Shown piece after piece: positions 1 to 11,674 of a stretch of 64,000 bases of DNA (position 1 is the first letter of the stretch; every line of letters begins with the position of its first letter). This DNA comes from Neoechinorhynchus agilis (Eukaryota; Acanthocephala), in contig CM121343.1 of NCBI GenBank assembly GCA_051530055.1, forward strand, positions 2,356,001 to 2,420,000, read 5' to 3'. The notes beneath the pieces were generated by a model. That model saw only the letters and a list, made by a program, of their open reading frames with translations, searched no databases and was not told where the DNA came from. A program made the position numbers and the translations under genes.

Positions 1-587
1 TATCAAAAGAGCCAAAAGGTTATCAATTTCCCCACCTTTTATTTCTAAAGTGTTCAAAATATTTATAGGGGGTTCAATATGCTTTTTCGCACGAGGCCGG
101 CCCCCAGAAAACAGACTATCATTTTATCTTACTATGCTGAATAAGCTTAGCAGTATTCTTATTAAAAATAATATTGATACGGAACCCCTTTTTTCCTTTT
201 TAACAAGAATTTTTTTGTCTAAAATTTGGTTTTATTCTTATTGTTATTCTAGCTGTAAATACTTTAATTACAACTCCTCAATTCTTAGAATCTTTTTCAA
301 TAAACCATCTAGTTTTTTACCCATTAATCAAACTAATATACTTAACAGGAATGAGGTAAGTGATTTTCTCATGTTATTCTCTTTTTTACAGGATCAGGAC
401 AAGAAAAGGATTATTATTACTTAAGAATTAAAGAAGGGTTTTCGAGGCTGCTGTGAGGGGATTTAAGAGATCGTCCCACAACTCACAGCCATCTTGGGCC
501 TGAGACATATTAGATCAAGCAAGAAAGAGGAATTAAGAGATTGATTGTGTGTATGTTGTATGAGGCGTGAAATAATAATAATAATAA
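1..587 (+). repeat. Long dispersed repeat, inverted copy at 63285-63846
   Basis: Read on the plus strand, this stretch is nearly identical to the reverse complement of 63846-63285. It includes the same 100-plus-residue reading frame (50-424 here). Differences are few: a one-base indel near 215 and about 25 extra bases near 400. The match ends in an ATA/ATT simple run near 570-587. At the right end the same sequence lies just upstream of a LINE-like ORF1 on the minus strand, so the simplest reading is the 5' region of that LINE family. It probably continues left of the window. The encoded peptide is not recognised. Confidence 0.85.
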
Positions 588-594
588 CCTCGAT

Positions 595-1379
595 TTGAAT
601 ACTCACACAACCGCATATACGCACACATACATAAATGGTTCGAAATGTGCGATCGATATCATGACGTGCGATCGTGCATCCTCATACCACATTCTACTCC
701 ACTATATAATCTTCCTGTCTTGGATTATTATCTTCAAGGGAAAAGAAGCTTTCTTTTGGTACTCGCGATATGTGGAAGATGCATTCTTCATTATCGAAGA
801 TAGCACTGATACCAGCAGTTTTAAAAAATTGTTGGATTCCATACATAACAACATCAAATGGGCCGTAACAGCCGAGAGTGAGCAGGGTACTACCAATTTC
901 CTTGATGTCATGGTTAGTCTTCATCTATCTTCCTTACAAATGAAAGAAACAAGTGTGTTCAGAAAACCAAATTTAGCCTGGTATCCTTCGCATTGGTCAG
1001 CACCCCCCGGAGTCCTATAAGAGATCAACAGTTGTGCCACTGTTTCTAGGATCTCCTGTAGAATATGCTCAACTAACAAACGGTTGAAATACGTCTCATT
1101 ACTCAAGCTCTAAGAGCAAGAGATAATCCTGAATCGATGATAAGAAGTTACCACAAAGCCAAAAACATCGCTAGTAGACAAGAGAAAAGAACCATTACAT
1201 GTCCGGCGAATGAAAAACCTAAATATATAAGAATTAAATTCGTGGATAACAAATTTCAATTCATACTTAAACGGGATATGCGAAACTTGGACAAAACACA
1301 GTCACCAATTTTAATAAGGGTTTGTGCAAACTCCTTAGCAATTGTCGCCCAAACGTTGCATCTTCATATATATTCGTAA
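595..1379 (+). pseudogene. Penelope-like element reverse transcriptase fragment
   Basis: The frame 595-1020 contains RYVEDAFFII followed by TTNFLDVMVSLHL and ETSVFRKP. This is the order of the catalytic YVDD box and the downstream FLDV and SVYRKP motifs of Penelope-like reverse transcriptases. The middle Asp of the catalytic pair is Glu here (YVED). A stop follows at 1020. A second frame, 1137-1379, carries a Lys/Arg-rich segment in the right place for the region downstream of the RT fingers and palm. No GIY-YIG endonuclease was found. It is a broken fragment, not an active gene. The family call rests on motif order only. Confidence 0.7.
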
Positions 1380-1544
1380 CTTAGATGCTTGAAAAAACTT
1401 TGTTTACAAACAAACTCTGAAATGAACTACAACTGAAAAGAGTCGTCATATGAAGGCATGTCCAATGATGTTGCACCCATGAAGAAAGCACAGCCACCAA
1501 TTTTAAGAAGGGTTCTCGTTGCGTCAACTTATTGAATTTCCAAC

Positions 1545-3271
1545 TCGTTTGAAGCTCACCTCGACAAAGTATTCACAAATATCGACGCCTGCTCATCCAG
1601 CTCTAAACCCCCCCCCGCGAACTCTGTCCATTCCTCTGCCCTTATCACTCCCGTCACCCCAGCTCAGCGTATGAAATCTCCCCGTTTACCCGTCTGGAAT
1701 AAACGTGATCATCACATCCACAATTTTATAAAATTATTCAACTCTAACATCCACACATCCCACTCTGACAGCATAAATGGCCCTTCCTTGGCCATGTCCT
1801 TCCTAACCTCAATCATAGAAAATTCCATAGCTTCGGCAATTCCCAAGAAATTCATTAGGATCTCCAACCGCGACCCTCCATGGATAACCCCCATTCTTAA
1901 ACTTCTACAAAGACAAGCTTCTGAGGCCCATCGCAATAAGTCCCCTGGCTCTCCCCGTTTACAAAAGATCCTTACTAACAAAATACTTATCACCCGCAAA
2001 AACTTCCTTTCCTCTAAAATTCAATCAGATGGCAACTCAACATGGTGGCGGGCCGTCAAGGACTCTCTTGGTCTACGCCACCCGGATCCCTTCCTTAATT
2101 TGTCCTCCACTGAATTAAAACAGGTTCTAGATTCCATTAATCAAAACCTCCGCCATGACTCAATTTACATTATCTGCTCAACATCAGTCTCCACACAATC
2201 TTTCACGCCCGCACCTGAAACTTTTGTCAACTCACCGATACTTTCCTTAGTTTCATCATATGAGGTACTAAAGTATCTCATGAAATTACCTAAAAATATG
2301 TCCTTTCAATCCGAAATCCCAAACTGGGCTCTTCGCTGCATCATCTCCGAACATCTTGATCCTTTTACCCACATTATAAACCTCAGCTTTTTATATGGCA
2401 TCTACCCCTCTTGCCTGAAAACTGCCAAAATAATATTCGTTCCAAAAAAGGGCATACCATTTCGACCGAATCATTCCGTCCAATTTCCATTCTACCCGTT
2501 CTTTCAAAAATCATCGGAAAATGTTTTAAATCTCGCTTTCTTTCACTTCTCCACGATAAGTTTTTGCCCCTAGAATTTGGCTTTCGACCTAGATTTTCTG
2601 CAACCGATGCTCTACTTTGCATTTATGACACGCTCCCCTCGACAATAATCCCTCCCATATCACCCGTCTCATTCAACTTGATTTATCTAAAGCTTTAGAC
2701 TCAGTGGACCATTCATTTCTTCTCCGGGCCTGCTCCGATTTTGGTCTCAACTTAGCTTCTCAATTACATCCTACGAGTAACCTCCCTATGAATTCTGGGT
2801 ATCCAATTTCAATCAAATTTGAAATGGGACTTGCGCATCACTCTCTAATCAAGCACAACACTTTTAAAATTTATGTCCTCAAACGCCTCCGACATTTAGG
2901 AATCCTTTCACCCGTTCTCTACAAATTTTACTTCTGCTTTATGTTACTATCCCTCACCTACGGTTACCCCGTATTTTGGAACCTTTCCAAATCGCTAATC
3001 CGCTGTCTTGAAATTCTTCACAAAAGAGCATTTAAAATTTGCACAACTTATTTTCCCCCTCTCACCGAATGCCTTGATGCTATTTTCATTAAACAATCAA
3101 AACGCCTCTCAACCCTACTACCACAATTTCTTCCACATATCGCTCCATTTCCACACGAGTACAACACTCTTAATCCTAATTCGTTTCACCCTCCTATACC
3201 TCGCACCTCCCTGTATCTACGCTCCTTTTTCCATGCTGCCCAATCTTCTCGGATATCATAACCCGAAATGA
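1545..3271 (+). pseudogene. Non-LTR retrotransposon ORF2 remnant, RT core deleted
   Basis: Three overlapping frames (1671-2573, 2411-2698, 2704-3261) give consecutive parts of one LINE ORF2. First comes the endonuclease-RT linker with DPPWITPILK. Then comes the RT start with ESFRPISILPVLSKIIGK and FGFRPRFSATDALL, then ALDSVDHSFLL. After that the text jumps to the C-terminal thumb region with SLTYGYPVFWNLSKSLIR. The catalytic YADD block, expected between these last two, is absent, so this copy has an internal deletion besides frameshifts near 2440 and 2700. The same tail occurs again at 60528-60773. Jockey/CR1-like placement is an inference. Confidence 0.8.
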
Positions 3272-4009
3272 TTCTGAGGAAAGACCAACCTTATAAGCGC
3301 TCCTGCAAGCAATAAACACCAATTCCGACGAGAACGGACCTTCCAACCCAACCGGATATTCTCAATCGAACGGACATCCTCACCCGAACGAACCGTCCCC
3401 GACTGGATAGTTCCTACCCGAATAGGGATCCCTTTGACCAGATATTACCTCCCGAACGGACATCCCTCGACACATATTCCCATATTAACGGATGAGGACC
3501 CAATGGTACATGTGTCCTCCTAACCTTTTGTATTTTCAACCACCAACCTTCCTAACCTGATTGGATATTTCCCCGCCCGACTGGACCTGTTATAGACTCG
3601 AAAACCCACTGCCACATTCATTTAAAAAAAATCAGAACTCTAGTGTTCTTGAGGACCTAAAGGTACATGGGTTATATTCTTTTGGGTTTACTAAAACGTG
3701 TTTTTATTATGTCGATGAAATTACGGTTGTAATAAAATGACCCAACTATCGGGCAGCAATTAAGAAACTGCATGCGCTATTTACCTGACTCAACTCTATT
3801 CTCCTCAAATGGGTCTTACCCTCAACCCTTAAAAAACACAATTCATTCTTAAATCGAAGTCGGTTGTTGGGAAACGTCGATTACGGGAATTCTATAGCAG
3901 CCTTTTTCATCTGAATTCGGTGTCAAATTTCACAAGAATTACAATTCTTGGTTAAAATTTTAAATCTAACCTCAGTATTAAATTTCACATAAGTTCAAGC
4001 GTCTATGGA
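3272..4009. other. No gene seen; C-rich degenerate repeat then AT-rich spacer
   Basis: Between about 3330 and 3600 a loose motif (CCGAACGGACAT and variants such as CCGACTGGA) recurs at irregular spacing. No open frame of interest. From about 3640 the sequence is ordinary AT-rich spacer. It probably belongs to the 3' side of the preceding retroelement. Confidence 0.4.
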
Positions 4010-4770
4010 AAACGGCTAAAGCAAAGGCAATAAGAGCACGTAACTTAGGTTTAGATAATCAAGCCACTCAAACTATTTGGAGTGCCTGGGCAGTTTCAGG
4101 TCTTGTCTTTTATTCAAGAGGACGTACCCCTGAGCCAAGACTCAAATTCGTTAGCACCTTCCTGGAGACTGAGCAAGACCCCATTCGATTGGAAACACTC
4201 AACGCACAGGGCCGACAATACACTCACTTGGATGAACCTGAACAAATAGGATAAAGAACCTCCATTGACAGTACCTACGCATATTCTGTACCTAAAGGTT
4301 CTTTGCGATTAAATCATCTTATTATTGTATGCTTGTAGAGGAATCTCGACGAAGGAGAAAAAAGGGATATATTCCTTTCATGGGTTGGCTCCACCACTTA
4401 TCAACTAATCGGAAGCTTGCGTGCAGGTAAGGGGGTCAGTGACTATGAGTTTCAAGAATTGTCCACACTGCTCGATACAAATTTAACCCAACAAGTCCAT
4501 TTCGTGGCGGCAAGATGGGCCTTCAATCAGTGCGAGATGGGTGCCGGACAAAATTATTCAGCATGGACTCAAAGGAAGTGATTGAAATTCGTAGGGCAGA
4601 GAGGGCAGTTAACAATCGTCGCAGCCGTTAATCACAAGTCAAAGCGCAAAGAGAACGGTGTGAACAATGTGGCCGCGTGCATCTTCCCCAGCGATGTACG
4701 GCGAAGGGTAAGACCTGTTTTAAGACCCTTATTTTTAGTACTATCTGTTTTTTACCAGAGGAGGACCGTC
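4010..4770 (+). pseudogene. Retrotransposon gag remnant with CCHC zinc knuckle
   Basis: Translating in shifting frames gives a gag-like capsid segment at about 4360-4575 (FLSWVGSTTYQLIGSL, then the FVAARWAFNQ block typical of Ty3/gypsy-type gag). A zinc knuckle follows at about 4650-4700, reading CEQCGRVHLPQRC, that is C-x2-C-x4-H-x4-C, then KGKTC. Several stops and frameshifts separate the pieces, so the copy is dead. No protease or RT follows. The gag assignment rests on the knuckle and the capsid-like block; the exact clade is unknown. Confidence 0.6.
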
Positions 4771-5303
4771 GGAGCTGAGATTGGCAATGTTTTATAAATT
4801 TATGAATTATCTTTCCTTTTACTCGTGGTAAGTTGATCCTAAGATCGAAACACGATGTTTTAACACGTGTGGATTTCATAAAAATAATCATCCCTAATTA
4901 TGAAATTTGCATTTTAACGATTTTCCAAATAATGATCAGATATCTTTTATTGATTATACAGAGCCGGTTTTAATTTCCAAGGAGCCTCCAGCGAGTATAT
5001 ATGAATATTCAGTTGGATTGGGAAGTAAAGCCGATAATGAAGTGGCCGACCTAATCATTCTAAAGTTGTAGTGCCTTTCTGGACGCTGCTGGGCAACCAA
5101 ATCAAAAACATTGGAGCTCTGATGTGATAATGCACTAACGGAAGTGAATATTATCTGGTTATCATGTCGGACGCGTCCTGGACTCCGATTCGTTTCATTA
5201 GTCAAGTCAGCAACCTAGGGCCTAACTTCAGATATAACGACATCACTGATGAACAAAATCCTTCTCGTCTTCGTTCAACACCAATCTTCAAACGGCAAAA
5301 AGT

Positions 5304-5753
5304 TTGTTGTCCTTTGACCTTTGTAAAGGGTGGAACGCGCGACGTGCGGCAGTAAAAGCGGAGAGTGTGATGGCAGACGTCGTCATCAGGGATGTGCCTC
5401 AAGATGAGCGGGAGGCACTTGAGTCACTGTCCCGAGAAGCTTTGGTCGAGAGTTTGACGAAGAAAGCAAGCGTGCTTCCTCCCGCAGAGAAGAAGCTACT
5501 GGCAGGGGTGAAAGGCATATCCGTCGCCGCTCTCAAGTTGATGATTGTCAACATAGATAAGAAGTTGGCGAAAATGGGCTTGTTGACTCCTGAGCTACGC
5601 AATACAGAGGAAGAGCTCCTGGAGGCAACCATGGAGGCAGGCGAAACACCGGCGTTTCAGCCTGGGGTTTCTTCCGCGGTCGAGACCGACCCCCAGGCCC
5701 CGCAGACTGGTCAAAATAAAGCAACATCGAGAGAAACCCATCAAAGGAATTAA
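5304..5753 (+). CDS. Unrecognised acidic ORF, possibly retroelement ORF1
   Basis: An open frame of 149 codons; a more likely start is the internal ATG at about 5370 (MADVVIRDVPQ). The product is rich in Glu, Ala and Leu, predicted helical in its middle (REALVESLTKKASVLPPAEK), and ends in a Pro/Gln/Thr tail. I do not recognise a family. Its last about 70 codons are repeated immediately downstream by a 212 bp tandem duplication. Dispersed retroelement fragments lie on both sides, which favours a gag/ORF1-like origin over a host gene. Whether it is expressed cannot be told. Confidence 0.35.
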   Translation: MLSFDLCKGWNARRAAVKAESVMADVVIRDVPQDEREALESLSREALVESLTKKASVLPPAEKKLLAGVKGISVAALKLMIVNIDKKLAKMGLLTPELRNTEEELLEATMEAGETPAFQPGVSSAVETDPQAPQTGQNKATSRETHQRN

Positions 5754-5974
5754 TAATGGAGAACATAGATAAGAAGTTGGCAAAAATGGGCTTATTGACT
5801 CCTGAGCTGCGCAAGACAGAGGAAGAGCTCTTGGAGGCAACCATGGAGGCAGGCGAAACACCGGGTTTTCAGCCTGGGGTTTCTTCCGCGGTCGAGACCG
5901 ACCCCCAGGCCCCGCAGACTGGTCAAAATAAAGCAAAACCGAGAGAAACCCATCAAAGCAATTAATAATGGAGC
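5551..5974 (+). repeat. 212 bp tandem duplication in frame with ORF end
   Basis: Copy 1 is about 5551-5762 and copy 2 about 5763-5974, differing at only a few positions. Copy 2 encodes a 69-codon frame (5756-5965) nearly identical to the C-terminus of the upstream ORF, ending in the same REThQ-type tail. A short third partial start (GAGCTACGCAATA) follows near 5969. The stop codon of copy 1 separates the two frames by two bases, so the unit does not extend the upstream protein. Confidence 0.85.
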
Positions 5975-6368
5975 TACGCAATAGTATTATCTTCAATGGT
6001 GACATCCAAAGTTATTAGCAGGCGAAAAGATTGATGAAATATTTAATCGAGTGTGGCGGCAACTTATTCCACGTGAATGACGGGCAGCCGGAAGAGGTTT
6101 CCTTTCCCCGAATGAAGGTGGGACAACAATCATTTGACCGATGTAGATATCACAATAAACTTAGTCTTCTTTACGTGACGCCGCCAAACGAGCAATATAA
6201 TAATTTTGCCTGTTAAGTCCATGCGTTCTTAAAAAAAGGAAAAGGAAGAGTCGGAAAAGAGATAACACGCATAGCAGTGAAGAGTGAACGCGGATCATTG
6301 AAAACATAACGACTAATCCTTCAAAAATCGGTCAGGAATTCTAGTTCGAAGCTCAGAGAATTTTCCTA

Positions 6369-6775
6369 ATGGAGCGACTCTCCTCCCATGGTGCTCCGGG
6401 AAAATGCTGGTTTGGGATTTTACCTGCCCCAACACGCTCGCAGCATCCCACTTACGGGATGCCACCTCAAAGGCGGGAGCAGTCGCCAGCTTCAGCGAAG
6501 AAAAGAAGCGGCAGAAGTACTCCTCGCTCGATGGGCATCAATATATTTTCATCCCGATTGCGGTGGAAACACTGGGATGTCTCGGAAAAGAAGCCGATTA
6601 TTTCCTCTCACGACTGGGAGGGATGCTAAAACATGCCACCGGCGATATGCGATCCAGCAGCTTCCTGTTGCAGCGAATCAGCGCGGCGATCCAACGCGGC
6701 AATGCCGCGGTCATCAAGGAAGCTGCCGAACAAACATAACATTTGAAGACAAAAAATTGTAGCCTTGTGAATTAA
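6369..6775 (+). pseudogene. Retroelement C-terminal fragment (ETLG..LLQRIS family), copy 1
   Basis: The frame 6404-6739 encodes VWDFTCPNTLAASHL, a Ala/Lys-rich helix, then IFIPIAVETLGCLGKEA, a GDMRSSSFLLQRIS block and IQRGNAAVI, ending in a natural-looking stop. From memory this block order is the C-terminus of large RT-encoding polyproteins common in invertebrate genomes, where it may be a restriction-like endonuclease region; that identification is an inference. Four other copies occur here (about 9062-9295, 14200-14427, 33226-33455, 34330-34575). The 3' flank TTTGAAGACAAAAAATTGTA is shared with the 33.2 kb copy, as expected for 5'-truncated retrocopies. Confidence 0.6.
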
Positions 6776-6806
6776 AAATAAAGTTCGGACGAAGCACATT
6801 AATTTG

Positions 6807-6906
6807 TTTGTCAAAATGGTTCGATGAACCAATGGCCGTTCAGCGTTCAATGTCTCCATTGTGAACTGATTGACTGTCGACTCCTACCAAACATTTTGTG
6901 TTCAAA
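6807..6906 (+). repeat. 100 bp direct repeat, left copy
   Basis: Starts at TTTGTCAAAATGGTT and ends at TGTTCAAA. It is repeated with about six differences at 7466-7565. The two copies bracket the transposase remnant. A 100 bp match is far too long for a target-site duplication of a pogo/Tigger element (TA), so this looks like a segmental duplication or a terminal repeat of another element. Confidence 0.85.
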
Positions 6907-6947
6907 AATCCCCTATTTGATCCATTTTTGGCTAATGCTCACCTTTT

Positions 6948-7523
6948 GTGCAATCGCCATGCTTGCCCAAAGTTATTCCCAAAAAGATATCTAAGATACT
7001 TAAACAAAGAAAATTTTTGCTGATTGTTGATAATTGTGCCACACACCCTCATTTAGACAATTTAAGAAATATACATCCGGAATTTCTTCCTCCTAACATC
7101 ACATGCTTAGTGCAACCAATGGACATGGGTGTAATCAAAAATTTGAAGACTTTCTATCGTGGAAAATTGGTTAATTTCATATTAGAATCCATTGATGAAA
7201 ACCTATTAACAAGTTCCACAACAGCCAGAGAGATTAGTTCCCAAATTAACCTTTTGCAAGCAATACAGTTTGTCGCTGACAGTTGGCGAGCTATAAAAGC
7301 CACCACTATACAGAACTGTTTTGCTAATTGCGGCTTTAAACCTTTGGATATTTCAGAAATTTTTAACAATGAAGAAAATGAGGAAATGTTATTAGTTCCT
7401 GTTATTAACTCTCAAGAATTTTTAGCTATAGATAAAACAAATTATTTGAATCTCTTAAGAATCACTTTGTCAAAATGGTTCCATGAACCAATGGCCGTTC
7501 AGCGCTCAATGTCTCCATTGTGA
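6948..7523 (+). pseudogene. Tigger/pogo-type DDE transposase C-terminal half
   Basis: The 191-codon frame contains FLLIVDNCATHPHLDNL, then LPPNITCLVQPMDMGVIKNLK with FYRGKL. This is the second and third catalytic Asp region of the DDE_1 family (Tigger, pogo, jerky/CENP-B-like transposases). The N-terminal DNA-binding domains and the first catalytic Asp are missing, so the copy is truncated. The last 20 or so codons lie inside the 100 bp direct repeat (7466-7565), showing that the repeat boundary cuts the coding frame. No terminal inverted repeats were identified. Confidence 0.8.
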
Positions 7524-7565
7524 ACTGATTAACTGTCGACCCCTACCAAACATTTTATGTTCAAA
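7466..7565 (+). repeat. 100 bp direct repeat, right copy
   Basis: Second copy of 6807-6906. The transposase frame ends within it, at 7523. Confidence 0.85.
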
Positions 7566-7569
7566 TTAT

Positions 7570-9020
7570 TACATCAAATCTTTAAAATTGTCAAAATAAA
7601 GTATTGATTTCTGTGGTAAGTACGCTATTGATTGTGCTGGCGTAAATGTGCATAAAAAAAGTGTGTTGAGCACACAGAGAGTTTTTGAAATAAGAAAAGA
7701 TCGCTGTTTGGTTCATCAACCATGTCAACAATTTCCTTCTTAATTAAGCGCGGATATCTACTTAATTAAAGTGAGATATTCAAATCCAAATTTTCTTAAA
7801 AGCATTTACTTACATCTCAAGTTTAGAAAGCCGAAATGCTCGATTTTCTCGAAATCATTCATAAAAAGAGCACAACGACAACCATTTCCAAATCACGAAT
7901 TACGTTGCGCGTCCGATTCGACGTTGAGCGAAAACGTGAAAAAACGAAAGAAACGCACTTTTAATTTTTTTACGTCGTTCGAGTTACGTCCATAATCAAA
8001 GTGTTGATTTCTTTACTAACGATTTGGGAGGATAATTAGCGAAGAAATGGCTAAAAGTGTTAAATATAATAAAAAAATTGAAAAAGCAGTCCAGGGAAGA
8101 TGCATTCGATGAACAAATCATCGAATATTTACAAAGCTACTTTAAAACAAACATTTTTTCCATGCCTTGTTCAGTTCTACAGAACTCGCTTCCGAATTAG
8201 AGAAACACTCGCATCATTCCTGTGGACGATAATCCACACTGAACAAATCCTAAAATTTAAGCCATCCAATCGTAATCCATAGAATTTAGGACTTCACATC
8301 ATCTAACGTTTGATTTTTAGCCAAGTCACAAACAGTAAATTTGCAATTCTCTTTGGTTCGTGGGTATTTCATTCTTCAATTGAATGGAACGACAAGCAAT
8401 CACCAACAGTGAATTCCTATCTAAAGACCTTAAACTAAATTTTTGCTCTGGACGAAGTTAAACAGCGTGTTTTAAAAACTCCTTGGATCCAGGAATCATT
8501 CGCTAAACTAAAAGATCCTGTATCTGAGATTGATTTAAGGCACGAAATCGATTTTGATTGGATCTGTCTTTGAGAAAAGCACTACTCATAAGAAGATATT
8601 TTCGTATAAGGTTTAAAATTCCAACGCACTTTATTACTGATTTTTAATCTTAGGATTGGATTTTGTGGATAAATTTATGTGTATAGTCCAGATTCGTTAA
8701 GGTATACTAAACCGCTTTTAATTTGAAACTTTATTTTCAGTTAAAATAAAACAAAACAAACACAATGCCGTATTTACATTCTTGAGCGATTTTAGTTTAT
8801 TGCAACTAAGAATTGTTTAAATCCAAGCTAAACGGACATTGATAATTGTGAGCATTTAGCGGGCTAAAAAGCCCAATTATAATTGTCAAAGCATTTTTAG
8901 TGTTGGAATAAAACATAAAGTTAAATCCTAAACTGAATTTTCAAATTCACTTAGATTAATTATTGTATAAATGTATTGCAATTATGTTTTGTTGATAATT
9001 AATCTTTTACTTCGATAATT
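7570..9020. other. No gene recognised; AT-rich with a small hairpin
   Basis: Only short frames without recognisable domains. A hairpin lies at about 8838-8885: TTGATAATTG on the left pairs with CAATTATAATTGTCAA on the right, and an inner GGGCT..AGCCC stem is visible. Otherwise nothing seen. Confidence 0.4.
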
Positions 9021-9061
9021 TTATTAAAATTCACCGGTTACACACACAACAACAAAACGTT

Positions 9062-9310
9062 TCAACAATCACCACCGTCCACGAAGAAGAGGCATCGCTC
9101 TCCCATCCCGAGACCAATGTTTTGGCGCAGGAAGGCACCAGCTCTTGTATTTCCTGTCTTGGCCTGGAGTCTACTCGATAATTCCTTCGTAAATCTAAGT
9201 GCCGAGCTACCGGGCGCACCAAGAGTCTTCACTCCAAAGGGTACAAAAACGTGAGACCTACTTAATTCTTTATATTTTCCCGCCTTGCGGTCCACCTCGG
9301 CAGTGGACTG
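9062..9310 (-). pseudogene. Retroelement C-terminal fragment (ETLG..LLQRIS family), copy 2
   Basis: Minus-strand frame with SRSHVFVPFGVKTLGAPGSS, then LSSRLQAKTGNTRAGAFLRQ and NIGLGMG. It aligns block for block with the copies at 6.4, 14.3, 33.3 and 34.4 kb. It is short and 5'-truncated, with AT-rich unique sequence on both sides. Confidence 0.6.
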
Positions 9311-9399
9311 ACATTTGCCTTCTCGCCACGGGAATACGGTGACGCCATCCGGACGACCACCATCAAGCCTGCACAGGTTGCTTTGCTCTAAAATGCTTG

Positions 9400-11640
9400 G
9401 GACTGAACACTTTTTTGTTAAAATTCCTTCAAAATACGATTTCTACCTTTTTAAAATTTAATTATTTGTAAATCAGAGAATCCCAAGTTACATGAGGATC
9501 TAGAACTTTGTCAAAGCACTTTCCCGTTTCGGAAATATTCTTAAACTTCCATTTGGTCATGAAACTTTGTCGAAATCTACTGAAAAGATAGCAATAAGAA
9601 AGCGTCATTGCTAATGTTAGCAAGTTCTAAAACTAGATTTGTAAAATTAGCCAAATATTCGATTTAGTAAATGCTGTTGATATTACGTTTAAAATTTTCG
9701 CATATTGTAATAGCAATTCAAAAGTTGTACCATTGTATTTTTAATTATTTTCACTCATTCCTCGGATTTAACATGCTAATCAAAACGGTCGATTTTATTA
9801 TTATACAAGTCATGAGCCAACGTCATCCGATTAGAATAGAACGAATTGCAATTTCTGGATTTGCGGGATTTACCAATGGAATTTAATGCGAATTTTTGGG
9901 TGCTGTTGAGTAGGCGGAGTTTAACTACCGGATATATTTGGTCACTTGGAAAATCGAAGTTCCTGATCATGTTCGTAATTGTTACTGCTTTCTAAATGCG
10001 ATATAATCATCGATTTGAATACGTGTGCATCTAGAAATATTAAACACGTCCGTCAACTAAAAGGTTCACCAAATATGTACAAATGCATAATCTATATTTT
10101 ATCCTTTCGCCGTTGCTTCAAATGTAAATACAGAGCGTAGGGATTTACAAACTATTGAATTATTCGATAAATACAAGTTTAGTAAATTTCCTGGTTTAAT
10201 GGCCATTGCAAAATAATAATCCTGAGCAGAGAAACCTATGAGACCAATGCCCATTCAAACGTCCAAAGGAGATATTATCTAGTTGGCGTGTTCCGAGATT
10301 ATTTGATTGGATAAACGGTCAAATGGTATATGCAGCACACCTTTAAATGCTGGAACGGTTACAAATGCTACTCTTGATAGATAAGGTGAATGGAGTTTGA
10401 GAATCAAAATACCGTCGGTCATATCATTGACTCGCAAGTGGTTATCGGAATTTATCTCCACAAATTCGCTCCGTGAACACTTCAATTAGTCATTTAAGTT
10501 CCACGAATAGTTGAAATATGATCGAACACTGCTATGCTTTAATATTATTTGATTTTTTAAACCGTTGTTAATTAAACTATAAATTATACCATGGTCTGTA
10601 AAATTATTAAGAGGAACCAATAGATGAAGTGTTTGAAAGATTGTTCCAAAGTTGTTGTTCATTTTTGTAATATTCGAAAAAATGTATAAAATTTTAGAGT
10701 GCAATTTACAACGATAAGTTGATTTTTGAAATCGCGAGGGGGTTCTAAAACTTCGAGTTGACTGGAATCGGGAAATTTGTAGCCTTAAGCTTTTTGTCAA
10801 TTAAAGATTGTCGTTAAGTCAATGTAACAACTCAGGCGACTATTATCTTGAGATCGCAATATACTATTAAGACACCAAAAGGTTTGTTAAATTCTAAGAT
10901 TTACCTGTAAACATGACCATACTGCATAGTTTTTCAGTGCAATGAAATCGATATCAAAGATTAATATCATGTGCGTCGTGAAGCCAATATAGATTTTGTT
11001 TTTCAGAAGATAAGGTTTTTAATTACATTTCATCAAGAGACCAGCAATTCATAAGTTAGTCGTATGCCATTCTATTGCATGAGTGAGCGAAGAAATGTTA
11101 GTTTAGACTCGGTCTTTTATCCACCGCGTACTTAATGAATCTCTTGTGCGTTTTGACAGAGTTAGGAGACTTCGATTTTTCTTCAGTCACATTGTTGTGT
11201 TCCATTTCACAAAGCTGATATAAAGCATCCAGTTTTATGATATAGTGGAACCCAGTCTGTTTTGTGTTTAAATGAACTCCAAATGCAGTCTTTTTTATGG
11301 ATGTATAAGCTACGCGTTTGCGCCTTGTTACATTCCGTCGACTTTGGCCACATAGTAATCCCCTCAACTAAATTAAGATACGCACGATTTGAAACTTCTA
11401 AAAGCATTGGAATCGCAGCAAAATTTCAACGACGGTGTAAGTGTGTATGTTGTAATCAATTATTCACACGCACTTTGAGCCATAACCCACATACATAGAG
11501 AACTTTAATCGTCTTGAGGAATACTAGATCAAGGCTCTCTTTTGTTGGCGAAGGTAACGTCCAGCAGCGTGGTGGTGGTGGCAGTGTAAAATGAATTCCG
11601 CGGGGGTACTCGGGGGAAAGCGACATATATAATCATTTAC
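9400..11640. other. No gene recognised
   Basis: AT-rich. On the minus strand 10800-10279 is one frame broken by a single stop at about 10486. Its second half (VNDMTDGILILKLHSPYLSR, then VAFVTVPAFKGVLHIPFDRL) has protein-like composition but matches nothing I know. It could be a decayed exon or chance. Nothing else seen. Confidence 0.3.
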
Positions 11641-11674
11641 ATCTTTTACTTCTTCCATCAAGGAAATAACGGCG

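Noticed and set aside
10279-10800. Minus-strand frame with one internal stop
   Set aside because: Protein-like text in part, but no family, no splice logic and no copies; not called as a gene.
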